A stretch of DNA of 53,836 nucleotides, from positions 1-53,836 of the forward strand of contig JAJRYY010000053.1 in NCBI GenBank assembly GCA_024275565.1. Direction: 5' to 3'. The notes under the pieces were generated by a model. That model saw only the letters and a program-made list of their open reading frames with translations. It was not told where the DNA came from and did not search any database. The stretch's first letter is position 1. Every line of letters starts with the position of its first letter. Both the position numbers and the translations under genes were made by a program. Positions 33,593-42,570 of the stretch are shown here, piece after piece. Source of the stretch: Planctomycetota bacterium. Its GTDB lineage: Bacteria > Planctomycetota > Phycisphaerae > UBA1845.

Positions 33593-34042
33593 TCAGTTCT
33601 GGGTCTGGTTGATGAATTCTTCCGCGGTGCTGCTGGAACTTGTGAGGCGTGTGTCGGTGCTGTGGTTGTCGGTGTTGTCGCCGCCTGGATTTTCCATCAT
33701 TGCGAGGCGTTGTTCAAGTGCGCGGATTCTGAGTGCCTGCGTGTCTGCTTTTCTGGGGGCCTTCCAGAGTGGGAATGAGAAGTTCAGCCAGACGCCGTTG
33801 TCGTTTTGCCCATCTCCTGCGTCTACGTCACGACGACGGTATGTGACGCCTGTGGTGACCCCGTTTTTCCATTTTAGTGAGAGCGCGGTCTGTGTTGTCC
33901 ATCGTGTTTCGGCGGTGTTGTCTGAGTTGTGTCGAAACTCGGAGCCGATTTTCCACTTGTTTGAGACTTCCTTGAGTGAGGTCTGACAGCCGAATGCTGT
34001 GAGGGTGGCGGTGGCACATAGGAGTAGTGTGCAATTTTTCAT
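33593..34042 (-). CDS. Exported protein, possibly a lipoprotein, unknown function
   Basis: 149 residues from ATG 34042 (MKNCTLLLCATATLTAFGCQTS). The signal-peptide-like N-terminus ends at Ala-Phe-Gly-Cys, an imperfect lipobox. The middle has alternating beta strands (RWTTQTALSLKWKNGVTTGVTYRRRDVDA, GVWLNFSFPLW) like a small beta-barrel or outer-membrane-associated protein. The C-terminus has a helix with Arg/Leu heptads (RIRALEQRLAMME). The upstream codons MRTSIM occur twice through a 21-bp duplication that copies the start codon. Confidence 0.6.
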   Translation of the reverse strand: MKNCTLLLCATATLTAFGCQTSLKEVSNKWKIGSEFRHNSDNTAETRWTTQTALSLKWKNGVTTGVTYRRRDVDAGDGQNDNGVWLNFSFPLWKAPRKADTQALRIRALEQRLAMMENPGGDNTDNHSTDTRLTSSSSTAEEFINQTQN

Positions 34043-34081
34043 GATTGAAGTCCTCATGCTCATGATTGATGTCCTCATGCT
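34040..34081. repeat. 21-bp tandem duplication at the start of the exported-protein gene
   Basis: Units 34040-34060 and 34061-34081 differ at one position. Each contains CAT, i.e. a start codon on the minus strand. Confidence 0.95.
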
Positions 34082-34440
34082 GAAGTTGTGGTCGTCAGGC
34101 GGAATCCTCGCCACCCGTCCCGACCACGTGTGGAAGAATAGCCATGGATTGTTAACATTTTGCTAAGATGTGGTTAAAAGTGTGGGAATTCTGCGTGTGT
34201 TTTCCGTTGCCCGCGTGCCGGGTTGAACTGGTTCCGGGTTGAATTGTGAAGATACGGTTAATAACGGGATTGTTTTGCCTTTTTTGGGGTTGGAAGGGTT
34301 AGAATGCCCTGTGGCGGAGCTGTATTGGTAGCTGTGTTGGTGCTGTGGTGTAGCTGTGGTGTAGCTGTGGTGGTGCTGTGGTGTGGCTGTGGTGTAGCTG
34401 TTTTGGTTCAGTGTCGGGTGTGAATTGAGGACATCATCTT
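34082..34440. other. Divergent intergenic region upstream of phoB
   Basis: AT-rich segment 34140-34290 with TTAACA (34151) and GGTTAA motifs that could belong to a promoter or a PhoB site; no clear Pho box was read. The remainder up to the start is a degenerate GCTGTGGTGTA repeat array. Confidence 0.45.
34331..34402. repeat. Degenerate 11-12-bp repeat array before phoB
   Basis: Repeated GCTGTGGTGTA/GCTGTGGTGGT units, ending about 38 bp upstream of the phoB start. Confidence 0.75.
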
Positions 34441-35172
34441 TTGCAAAGCGTACAAGAGAGCGGCAGGGGCCGGTCGATTCTGGTGGTTGAGGATGAGGAA
34501 GACCTTGCCGAGATTTTGCAGATTAATCTGGAGCGTGAGGGTTATTCCTGTCGCTGCGTCGGGTCTGGGGATCTTGCGATGGAGGCGATTGCGCGACGGA
34601 AGCCAGACCTGCTGATTCTGGATCGTATGCTGCCTGGTTTGTCGGGAGATGAGGTTTTGTCCCGAATTCGCCGTAATCCTGAGACGGCATCGATCCCGGT
34701 GATTATGTTGACGGCGAAGGGTGAGGAATCGGATGTTCTGGTCGGATTCGCGATGGGCGTGGACGACTATATGACGAAGCCGTTTTCGATCAAGGTGTTG
34801 AATGCGCGGATTTCGGCGATGCTTCGTCGCAGGGATGATGAGCGTGGCGAGGTTGAGGAAGTGCTTGAGGGGGGTCCGATTCGGGTGGTTCCTGATCGCT
34901 ACGAGGTGACCGTTGATGGGCAACTGGTGCAGGTGACAGCGACCGAATTCAAGATATTGCGGACGTTGATGAGCAGTCATGGGCGGGTGCTGGATCGGGG
35001 GCAGTTGATTGATATGGTGCTCGGGACGACTGTTGCTGTGACGGACCGCACGATCGATGTGCATATTGCGTCTCTTCGGAAGAAGCTGGGATTTGCTTCG
35101 GGGTGGATCCAGACCGTGCGTGGGGTTGGTTACACCTTTCGGCCGCCGTCCTCCGAGCCCTTGCCTGAATGA
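34441..35172 (+). CDS. phoB: Phosphate-type response regulator PhoB/PhoP
   Basis: 243 residues. The receiver domain has acidic pocket ED(18)E, phosphoacceptor Asp61 in ILDRMLPG, Thr in MLTAKGEE and Lys in MTKPFS. The OmpR-type winged helix (about 150-235) shows TATEFKILRTLMSSHGRVLDR and DVHIASLRKKLG with VRGVGYTF. It activates phosphate-starvation genes after phosphorylation by PhoR. The start appears to be TTG 34441, with TGAGGA 10 bases upstream. Its TGA falls inside the first copy of the 17-bp array leading into phoR. Confidence 0.92.
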   Translation: MQSVQESGRGRSILVVEDEEDLAEILQINLEREGYSCRCVGSGDLAMEAIARRKPDLLILDRMLPGLSGDEVLSRIRRNPETASIPVIMLTAKGEESDVLVGFAMGVDDYMTKPFSIKVLNARISAMLRRRDDERGEVEEVLEGGPIRVVPDRYEVTVDGQLVQVTATEFKILRTLMSSHGRVLDRGQLIDMVLGTTVAVTDRTIDVHIASLRKKLGFASGWIQTVRGVGYTFRPPSSEPLPE

Positions 35173-35253
35173 TTGCGAGGCGTTCATGTTTGCGAGGCGT
35201 GATTGATTGTGAGACGTTCATGATTGCGAGTTGTGGATGATTGCCAGACGGGG
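35169..35253. repeat. Five-copy 17-bp array across the phoB stop and phoR start
   Basis: Units at 35169, 35186, 35203, 35220 and 35237 share (A/T)TGATTGCGAGACGTTC-type sequence at an exact 17-bp period. Each unit starts with ATG or TTG, and the last is the true start of phoR (ATG ATT GCC AGA CGG). Since 17 is not a multiple of three, the start codons lie in changing frames. Confidence 0.93.
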
Positions 35254-37195
35254 CAAGTTTTTCTGGAAGCTGTTTCTGGGCAATGCTCTGTTGCTTGTGG
35301 TTGCGGTTGGGGCTTGTGTTTTATTCATATCTCGCACCTTTGAGCGTATTCAGGAGGAGGATCTGACCGTTTTTTTGCGTACGCAGGCGCGTTCTTTTGC
35401 GACGCATGTGCGTCCTCTGATGGAAGCGTGGGCATTGGGTGAGCCTGATGCATTGTCGCGGATTGATGCGATGGTGCGTGAGGTGGGTTCTGATGGTGTT
35501 GGCGGTTTTCGGGTTACAGTTGTGTACTGGGATGGTGTTGTGCTGGGTGATTCTGCTGCGAATGCTGCAGAGATGGAGTTGCACAATGGTCGGCCTGAGA
35601 TCCTTGAAGCGATGATGGATGGTTGGGGTAAGCGTACGCGCTGGTCGCATACGGTTCAGCGTGAGATGCGGTATGTGGCTGTCCGGGTTGGCGAAGCGGA
35701 TGATCGGATTGGTGTTGTGCGTTTTGCGACAGGTATACCGACGCTTGAGGCGCGTCAGCGTTCTCTTGAGCGTGTGTTGTGGTCGGTTGCAGGTGTTTCG
35801 TTGCTGGGGGCTGTTGTTTTGGCGCTTGGGCTTGCGTTGATGTGGAGTGAGCCGATTGCTCGTTTGACGGAAACGGCCCGGAATATATCAGAGGGTGATT
35901 TATCTGCGCGTGTGGAGGTTCGTGGTAGTGATGAGCTATCTGAGCTTGCGACGTCGTTGAACCAGATGCGTCAGAATCTGGCGGTTCAACTTGAGCAGAA
36001 TTATCGTCAGCGTCGGACGCTGGAGTATCTGCTTGCTCAGCTTCAGGAAGGGGTCATAGTCGCGGATGGTGAGAGTCGGATTGTGTTGATTAATCCGACG
36101 GCTGCCCGGTTGCTTGATATTCCTGTTTCTTTTACGTCTGATGGTCGTGGGATGGACGGTCTGACTGTTGAGAAGAGTATACCGCAACATGTGTTGCAGG
36201 TTTTGCTTCGTGCGTCCGATGGTCAGCGTGTAGTGGGTGTTTCTGAGGTGGATGGTGCGTTTGAGGAGGACCCTCTTGATGTTGACTCTGGCGTGATGGG
36301 TGGTGAATCGCTTGAAGAGGCTCGGTTGACTCTCAAGCGGGGTGAAGGATCTGTCACGATTCTTGCCCGTGCGCTGGATATTGTGTTGCCAGGGACGGAT
36401 GTGGCTGCTGGTGCTGCGGTGGGGACAGAAGCATCGTTGAAGCCAGAGGCGGGCCGGTTGCTTGTTTTGACTGATATTACAGCGTTGACGCGTTCGATTC
36501 AGGTTAAGACGGATTTTGTTGCGAATGCTTCGCATGAGTTGCGGACGCCACTTGCGGCGATTCGCGGTGCGGCTGAGACGTTGATGGGTTCGGAGTCGGT
36601 TGTTGGTGATGAACGCGATAGGCGACTGTTGCACATGATCGATCGTCACTCGCGCCGGCTGGAGTCTATGGTGAATGATCTTCTTTCATTGTCTCGGCTG
36701 GAGTCTACGACGACGGGATTCGATCCTGGGGTTCTGCAGGTATCTGTGTTGATGCAGGATTTGTCCGAGCGTTATGATACTGCACTGGGGGTGGCGGGAT
36801 TGACGCTTGATACCGACTGTGTGCCGGAGCAACTGTCGATGGTGGTGAGCGGTCAGTTGCTTGAGATGGCGTTGTGCAATCTGATTGAGAATGCGATCAA
36901 GTTTTCGGACCGTGGTGGCGTGGTGCGTGTGCGTGCCCGTTTGAATGCGTCTGACGGGGTTGTGCTGTTTGAGGTGGAGGACGAAGGTTGCGGGATTTCA
37001 GAGGCGGATCAGTCGCGGGTGTTTGAGCGTTTCTTTCAGGTGGGGCGTTCTCGCTCCGGGGCTGAGCGTGGGACCGGTCTTGGTCTGGCGATTGTGCGTC
37101 ATTCTGTGGCGGTGCTGCAAGGAACGGTTGAGCTTGAGAGTGCGCTGGGTGTTGGTACGACAGTGCGACTGAGGATACCGCAAGGTGGGTGTTGA
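35237..37195 (+). CDS. phoR: Phosphate-type sensor histidine kinase PhoR
   Basis: 652 residues. Transmembrane helix 1 (about 12-32), an extracytoplasmic sensor domain of about 130 residues (YWDGVVLGDSAANA), transmembrane helix 2 (about 180-200), HAMP (EPIARLTETARNISEGDLSAR), a PAS domain (LQEGVIVADGESRIVLIN), HisKA with ASHELRTPLAAIRGAA (His433), and an HATPase domain with NLIENAIKFSD, DEGCGI and GTGLGLAIV. Longer than E. coli PhoR because of the periplasmic domain and an insertion in the PAS domain (about 310-385). It phosphorylates PhoB. The start codon is the fifth unit of the 17-bp array. Confidence 0.92.
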   Translation: MIARRGKFFWKLFLGNALLLVVAVGACVLFISRTFERIQEEDLTVFLRTQARSFATHVRPLMEAWALGEPDALSRIDAMVREVGSDGVGGFRVTVVYWDGVVLGDSAANAAEMELHNGRPEILEAMMDGWGKRTRWSHTVQREMRYVAVRVGEADDRIGVVRFATGIPTLEARQRSLERVLWSVAGVSLLGAVVLALGLALMWSEPIARLTETARNISEGDLSARVEVRGSDELSELATSLNQMRQNLAVQLEQNYRQRRTLEYLLAQLQEGVIVADGESRIVLINPTAARLLDIPVSFTSDGRGMDGLTVEKSIPQHVLQVLLRASDGQRVVGVSEVDGAFEEDPLDVDSGVMGGESLEEARLTLKRGEGSVTILARALDIVLPGTDVAAGAAVGTEASLKPEAGRLLVLTDITALTRSIQVKTDFVANASHELRTPLAAIRGAAETLMGSESVVGDERDRRLLHMIDRHSRRLESMVNDLLSLSRLESTTTGFDPGVLQVSVLMQDLSERYDTALGVAGLTLDTDCVPEQLSMVVSGQLLEMALCNLIENAIKFSDRGGVVRVRARLNASDGVVLFEVEDEGCGISEADQSRVFERFFQVGRSRSGAERGTGLGLAIVRHSVAVLQGTVELESALGVGTTVRLRIPQGGC

Positions 37196-37218
37196 GGTCG
37201 TGATGTGTGGTTTGAGGG

Positions 37219-38472
37219 TTATGTGCGTTTGTGGGGTCGTGGTGTGTCGTGCTCTCTGCGTGAGACGATAATTTTGTCTCCACTGGGGGTTCGCTGTCTG
37301 AATCCGAGGAGGTGGAAGACTTCTGTTGTGTACCATCGGGCGACCGTTGGATCGACGATGAGGGTGGCGTTGTTCTGGGGGTGGCGGCGTACGCCGGGCA
37401 GCCAGTGTGCGATTGCGTCCGCGTTGAGGCGTCTCAGCCAGGAGGAGAGTATCAGCCAGAATGGTCTGATGGATTTTGTGAGGAAGAATCCGTCGTGCCC
37501 CTGCCCCTGATAGAGCGGCATGAGGAGCCATCCAGATCGACTGGCGACGATGCTTTTTGCGTTCTCTGTTGCGAGGAGGTCGCCTTTTTTCACTGGGTGG
37601 AGATTCTTGAAACCCGGTTTCATTTTGAAAGTGTGGTGTTCGCCCAGCGCATGCCTTGATTTGATTTCGAGCACGGATGGAAGCCCGGCAGAAGCGTTGC
37701 GCAGTGTCTGGTGGTATGTGTCGGATGCTGGAACCTCGTCTGGATTGAGGATGCCAATGGACATCATGGCGACCCAGATGGCTGCTTCATGTACGTCGAT
37801 CGAGCCTGGATCGTCGTGCTGGCCTGCTTCGAAACCTACCGTGACATGTCCGAGCTGATAGGTGTATTCCGGGAGTGTTCCGCCGAGCCGCTCCTCGAGC
37901 CCTAGTATGATTGGGACGTGCAGGTGGCGTGCGAACGCCCTGTTTGAGAGTGTGTCTCCGACGACTGCGAATGGTGCTCCTTTGGCTGATGTGGTGTGCA
38001 TGTCGAGGCAGTAGATCGGGCCGCTGGCGTTGTCGAATACATCGTGCATAGCGACGAGGAGTTCGATTTGCTCCTTGTCTTCGGGTGCCTGCGTGTGGGG
38101 TTCGGGGTGGGACTGGTTCTGGATTCCATTTCGGAGCATTCTGACGCGGTCGCAGCTCCAGAGGCGGTTGAGGTCCTGCTCGATGAATCGTTTTCCGGCG
38201 GCGTATGCGCGACGGTTCCCTATCAGGCCGACGAGCGTTCCGCTGGTTGAAGGGTTGAGGGTTTTGATTGTTTTGAAGACGCGATGCAGCGCGATAGTGC
38301 CAGAGGGTTCGTTTCCATGGATGCTGGCGATGCAGAGGAGTGTGGGGCCGTCGCTCCTTCCTTTGTGGATACCGATGGTGCGTTCGGGGGCCTGCCTTGC
38401 TTGCCGGCAACTGACGTCTATGTTGTGCGTGATGTCTTTGGGGTCGATCATGTTGGTTGCTGAAATGTTCAT
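37219..38472 (-). CDS. Succinylglutamate desuccinylase/aspartoacylase-family metallohydrolase
   Basis: 417 residues. The zinc ligands are HGNEPSG (His52, Glu55) and the His in CLDMHTTSAKG. A candidate catalytic Glu is in VGFEAGQHDDP. These carboxypeptidase-like enzymes remove acyl groups from amino acids. It overlaps the stop of the ligase/CBS gene upstream by 4 bp (ATGA), so the two should be co-translated. It may process a product of that enzyme, but the substrate is unknown. The C-terminal 130 residues are an extra domain absent from short members. Confidence 0.85.
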   Translation of the reverse strand: MNISATNMIDPKDITHNIDVSCRQARQAPERTIGIHKGRSDGPTLLCIASIHGNEPSGTIALHRVFKTIKTLNPSTSGTLVGLIGNRRAYAAGKRFIEQDLNRLWSCDRVRMLRNGIQNQSHPEPHTQAPEDKEQIELLVAMHDVFDNASGPIYCLDMHTTSAKGAPFAVVGDTLSNRAFARHLHVPIILGLEERLGGTLPEYTYQLGHVTVGFEAGQHDDPGSIDVHEAAIWVAMMSIGILNPDEVPASDTYHQTLRNASAGLPSVLEIKSRHALGEHHTFKMKPGFKNLHPVKKGDLLATENAKSIVASRSGWLLMPLYQGQGHDGFFLTKSIRPFWLILSSWLRRLNADAIAHWLPGVRRHPQNNATLIVDPTVARWYTTEVFHLLGFRQRTPSGDKIIVSRREHDTPRPHKRT

Positions 38473-40382
38473 GTTTTGAGGTGCATTTCAAATAGATCTG
38501 CGGCGATGTTGATAAAATCCTGCTCGGTCACGATTCCGACGAGTCGATCCCCTTCGACGACGGGCAGGCATGCAACGCGCTCTCGTCGCATGATGTTGAT
38601 TGCGTCCAGAGTTGTGGTTTCGGGGGGAATGGTGATGGGGTCCCTTTGCATGAAATCAACGGCTGGAACCGGGTGCTCCTTTCCGTGTGGGAGGTCTTTT
38701 GCGAAGAACCTGATGATGGATCTGTACGAGATGATTCCTATGAGACGGTGTTCGTTGTCTTCGACGGGGATGTGTCTGACTCTGCGCCAGTCCATGACGT
38801 TTGCGACGAGATCAATGACTTCGCTTTCGTGAACCGTGAAGACGTCGGTGGTCATATATTGTTCGACCCGTTGATATCCGTGCTTCCAGTCTCCTGATTC
38901 GTGTAGCTGGGCGAGAGGCCATTCGTGCCCCGGGATGTCGGTTTTCTGTCTTGATTCGATGGCTGCGGTGATTGCGTTGAAGCGTTCAGCTGGATTTGGA
39001 GCGTCCTTGAGTGCGTCGTATGAGTCTAGAATCCACTGTGCTCCCGTTCGTTTTGTTGAGACGCGTTTTTCGATGATGCCGAGGTAATGGTTGATGTCGT
39101 CGGCGTCGAGTCCGGATGCTTGTAGTCCGGCGTGTGCGAGGGGTAAGAGTTGATCGCAGATGAGCTGGTGTGCTGGGATTTTTTCACGATCCGTCCAGGA
39201 TAGCTGAGCGTCGAGTCCAAATCTCGCTGCAGCGAGGAAGTTCGTTTTTGCCTGGTCGAAGGACATGTGCAGGGTGATGTCGTCGTACTTGTTTGATACT
39301 CCGCTCATCAGCCCGAACCAGAATGCGGCGTTTGCGACTTCGTCCAGGATGGTGGGTCCGGAGGGGATGGCGCGATTTTCGATTCTGAGGTGCGGTTTTC
39401 CATCTGAGATTCCGTAACAGGGACGATTCCATCTGTATACGGTGCTGTTGTGGAGCTGGAGTGCTTTCAGTTTGGGGATGGAACCTGAGTCGAGGACCTG
39501 GAATGGGTCCTCGTCGATGTCGAGTCCGAGGATCACGCGGAACCTTGTGATGTCGTCCTGGAAGATTTCGACAGCGGAATCCTTCACCCAGTCGCTTCCG
39601 AACGATACGCGTGGTGTGCGTTCAAGTGGGTGTTTGTGTGGTTGCCTGGTGTCGACAGCCTGCTGGAAGACCGCGATTCTCGATTCCTGCCAGAGGCGTC
39701 TTCCCAGAAGGACGGGTGAATTTGCTGCGGCTGCGACGACGGGGCCCAGGACAGCCTGTGCGATGTTGTAGAGGTTTACGAATTCGTGAGGTGCGACCTG
39801 GAAATGGAACTGGCAGCTTGTGTTGCAGGACTCAAGCATGACAGAATCATGCTTGATCTGTAATTCGTCTGCTCCGCTGATGCTGAATTCGAAGGCTGCC
39901 CCCCGGAGGTTTTTGAGTGCGTCGTTGAGTGCATAGTAGCGAGCCAGTGGCGTCATATTTTCGATTTTGAGATCAGAGTGCTGAATGGTTGGTAGAATTC
40001 CGGTGAGGAGTATTCCTGTATCGACCAATCTGGCGGCGCGGCGGGCTTCGGTGAGCATTTCGTTGAAGCCGGCTTCGAGGCGTCTGAGGCAGTCGCCGGA
40101 GAAGCGTAGAGGCGGGAGGTTGAATTCAAGGTTGAAGCGGGCGAGTTCGGTTTTGAAAATATCGCCGTTGAGGTGCTGGAGAACCTCCATGGATTTGGGA
40201 GCCGGGCGCCAGGAATTGTCGATGAGGAAAAGCTCCTGCTCGGCTCCGATGCGTCGGTTGCCAGTTTCCATAAGCCCGTTCTTGATCATCGTGTCAAGCG
40301 CTCGCACATCGTTCAGAAGGTGCTTCATGAAGATGCGGAGTCGCTCAGGATCTGAGAATTGTTCTACGTTTTGTTCACCCAT
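38469..40382 (-). CDS. Glutamate-cysteine-ligase-like (GCS2) protein with two CBS domains
   Basis: 637 residues from ATG 40382; an ATG at 40466 lacks a good ribosome-binding site. Residues 1-440 match the GCS2 family: IGAEQELFLID, LARFNLEFNLPPLRFSGDCL, HDSVMLESCNTSCQFHFQV and HLRIENRAIPSGPTILDEVANAAFW. The C-terminal 130 residues are a CBS pair (YMTTDVFTVHESEVIDLV, DFMQRDPITIPPETTTLDAINIM), usual sites for adenine nucleotide sensing. It probably makes an amide between glutamate and an amine, and may be regulated by energy state; true glutathione-type activity is not established. It is coupled to the downstream deacylase. Confidence 0.85.
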   Translation of the reverse strand: MGEQNVEQFSDPERLRIFMKHLLNDVRALDTMIKNGLMETGNRRIGAEQELFLIDNSWRPAPKSMEVLQHLNGDIFKTELARFNLEFNLPPLRFSGDCLRRLEAGFNEMLTEARRAARLVDTGILLTGILPTIQHSDLKIENMTPLARYYALNDALKNLRGAAFEFSISGADELQIKHDSVMLESCNTSCQFHFQVAPHEFVNLYNIAQAVLGPVVAAAANSPVLLGRRLWQESRIAVFQQAVDTRQPHKHPLERTPRVSFGSDWVKDSAVEIFQDDITRFRVILGLDIDEDPFQVLDSGSIPKLKALQLHNSTVYRWNRPCYGISDGKPHLRIENRAIPSGPTILDEVANAAFWFGLMSGVSNKYDDITLHMSFDQAKTNFLAAARFGLDAQLSWTDREKIPAHQLICDQLLPLAHAGLQASGLDADDINHYLGIIEKRVSTKRTGAQWILDSYDALKDAPNPAERFNAITAAIESRQKTDIPGHEWPLAQLHESGDWKHGYQRVEQYMTTDVFTVHESEVIDLVANVMDWRRVRHIPVEDNEHRLIGIISYRSIIRFFAKDLPHGKEHPVPAVDFMQRDPITIPPETTTLDAINIMRRERVACLPVVEGDRLVGIVTEQDFINIAADLFEMHLKT

Positions 40383-40732
40383 TGCGATTGCCTCGCGTGG
40401 CGATTTTGGGCGGTCTCCTTCTCTCGGGAAACGCGCGTTACAGATTATTGTCGACCGGATGTCCATGTTAGGGTGTTTGGATGCGTTTTGCGAGCATGAA
40501 CTGGAAAGTTGCGTTGGATCGCGATTTTCTTGTATGTTTTTTCAGGTGCTGGCGTGCTGGGGTGCTGGGGTGGTCCATTTCGGTGTAACAGACTGTAAAA
40601 AACAGTGTGTTTTCGGGCAGTGACTGCGTTGGCCTGGTGCGGGACTGGTCTGGTGCGGGATTGGTCTGGTGCGGGATTGCCCTGGTGCGAGATTGGTGCG
40701 AGATTGGTCAGGTACTTTCCGATAAAGCAGTT
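40383..40732. other. Divergent intergenic region
   Basis: About 350 bp. It contains repeated GTGCTGGG motifs (40549-40576) and the 16-bp array described separately. No gene or convincing promoter was read. Confidence 0.5.
40634..40708. repeat. 16-bp tandem array upstream of the PIG-L gene
   Basis: CTGGTGCGGGATTGGT-type units at 40634, 40650, 40666 and 40682, plus a partial unit to 40708. The array ends 24 bp before the proposed ATG. Confidence 0.93.
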
Positions 40733-42328
40733 ATGCATTCCCGGATTGATATGTCGGTGTCTGAGTCGGTGGTGGCGGCGCTGGTTGGGCAGGATGTGTC
40801 GCGGGGGTCTGCTGTTCTGATGCTAGGGCGATCGGATGCGGTGCTGGCTGGACTTGAGCGTGCGGGATATGAGGTTCGTGTCGAGCGTTCCCTGAACGAC
40901 CTTCCCGATGTTGCGTTCGATCCGAGGTCTCCCCTGCAGTTTGGAGCAGTTGTGTATTGCGACGTTGATGCGGTTGAGCTTACAGCGTTTGCGATGAGGA
41001 AGCTGTATTGCCTGGTTCAGCCAGGTGGGGTGATCGTGGTATCACTGCCCAATCGGGAGCGTCTGAGGTGCGACCTGAAGGTTGCTCCGTTGCGGATCCT
41101 GTCAGCGGCTGGTGCTCCCTGGATGTCGGCAGGTAGATCGCCATGCACTCGGGATTATGGAGCGTCGGTTTCGTCATCTCTGGCGTCTGATCTGGGGATC
41201 GTGGCCCGCGAGTGGTCGCATCAGTTGCGGAAGACTGGATTCGATGTTCTTGACGCGGGATCTCGGGGGTTTGGGCCTTTTTCGATGGGGCGTCGAAGGC
41301 TTCCTCGCCCAGTTTCGGATGTGGTTGGTTGGGGTATGGACAGGGTTGCCGGGCTTGGTGGTGCAGGACGATTTCTGGAGTATCGTGGCAATATCTGTAC
41401 GATTCTTGCGCGGAAGCCAGATCATGCGGGGTATTCGGGGCGGAGCGATGTCACGCCTTCTCTGGGTAAGGCGATTCACGGTTTTGAGGTCGATCATGCG
41501 GCGGAGTTTGACCGTTTGCGGGTGTGGCTGGGGCGGAATGGCGATGTTGTGGATCGTGCTGTACCGCGCTCTGATGTTGAGGCGGTTTTGAGGCGTTGTG
41601 GATCAGTTGTGGTCATTTCGCCGCATCCTGATGACGAGTTGATCGGGTGCGGTGGATTGCTGCTGGACTGCGTGGATCGTGGATGTCGTGTGAGCATTGT
41701 CCAGGTAACCGATGGTGCTGATTCTCAGGGGCTTGCCGGGGCTTGTGCATCGAGGAAGCGTCATGCTCGATCCGCAGAAGCAAGGCGTGTGGCAGATGCG
41801 ATGGGTGCTGCCTCAGTGGTGACCATGGAGCTTTCCTCCGAGAGTTTGCGATGTGTCGGGGACCATGCGCGTGAGCTAGCCGATGTGCTGGTTCATGAGA
41901 AGCCAGACGTGATATTGACGCCGTTTATTCATGATAACCACGCCGATCATGTGGCAGCCAATCAGCTGCTCTTGGTTGCTCTGGATCTACTTGATGATGC
42001 GTTGCACAAGTCGATCGCCCCCCTGGTGCTTTCGTATGAGGTCTGGTCGTTTCTGCCGCCGATCTATGTGCATCCAGTTGACCACGTTGTGCAACGCAAA
42101 ATGGACCTGTTCATGCTTTATCCGATTGCGATGGAAGTTGTGGATTATGTCTGGTATTGTCAGAAACGTGACGGTTTTCACAGTCTTCGCCATCTGCACC
42201 GGTCGGGATTTGCTGAGGCGTATTTTCCGCTTGAATGTGCAGCCTACATGTCAATGGTCCGGTCTATGGTTCGGCCTATGGTTCGGTGCGTTGGTGAACC
42301 GGCGTTTGAGGATGCCGGGGCTGGGTGA
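40733..42328 (+). CDS. Methyltransferase-like / PIG-L deacetylase fusion
   Basis: 531 residues from ATG 40733 (ATG 40751 is an alternative). Residues about 20-225 read as a SAM-methyltransferase-like Rossmann fold without a strong motif I (SAVLMLGRSDAVLAGLERAGYEV, LVQPGGVIVVSLPNRERLR). Residues about 290-500 are PIG-L/LmbE type: ISPHPDDELIGCGGLL (His298, Asp300, Asp301, Glu302) and HDNHADHVAANQ, a zinc-dependent deacetylase acting on GlcNAc-type sugars. A 12-bp triple repeat marks the C-terminus. The gene is 242 bp before DUF4956 and may belong to a surface-glycan programme. Confidence 0.85.
   Translation: MHSRIDMSVSESVVAALVGQDVSRGSAVLMLGRSDAVLAGLERAGYEVRVERSLNDLPDVAFDPRSPLQFGAVVYCDVDAVELTAFAMRKLYCLVQPGGVIVVSLPNRERLRCDLKVAPLRILSAAGAPWMSAGRSPCTRDYGASVSSSLASDLGIVAREWSHQLRKTGFDVLDAGSRGFGPFSMGRRRLPRPVSDVVGWGMDRVAGLGGAGRFLEYRGNICTILARKPDHAGYSGRSDVTPSLGKAIHGFEVDHAAEFDRLRVWLGRNGDVVDRAVPRSDVEAVLRRCGSVVVISPHPDDELIGCGGLLLDCVDRGCRVSIVQVTDGADSQGLAGACASRKRHARSAEARRVADAMGAASVVTMELSSESLRCVGDHARELADVLVHEKPDVILTPFIHDNHADHVAANQLLLVALDLLDDALHKSIAPLVLSYEVWSFLPPIYVHPVDHVVQRKMDLFMLYPIAMEVVDYVWYCQKRDGFHSLRHLHRSGFAEAYFPLECAAYMSMVRSMVRPMVRCVGEPAFEDAGAG
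42251..42286. repeat. 12-bp tandem repeat near the 3' end of the PIG-L gene
   Basis: TCAATGGTCCGG, TCTATGGTTCGG and CCTATGGTTCGG at 42251, 42263 and 42275 encode repeated SMVR/PMVR, about 14 codons before the stop. Confidence 0.85.
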
Positions 42329-42570
42329 TCGCCTGCTTCGTTATCGGACCTGAACAGCTCTCCTTTGCACCCTTTTGCCCTCCTTGGCGCTCCATTGACC
42401 GGAAGATTCTCCTTGCAGTGATTCCATGGATACCGAAAGAGTTGGGTTGAAATGTCCGATGGAGACTCCTGAGTACGAGTTTTATCAGTCCATCCGAATG
42501 TTCATCCCGTCTGCGGATTTGAGGATCTGGATTGGCTGGCGGTGTTTCCAGCGAAGGGAGTCATTGGGGC

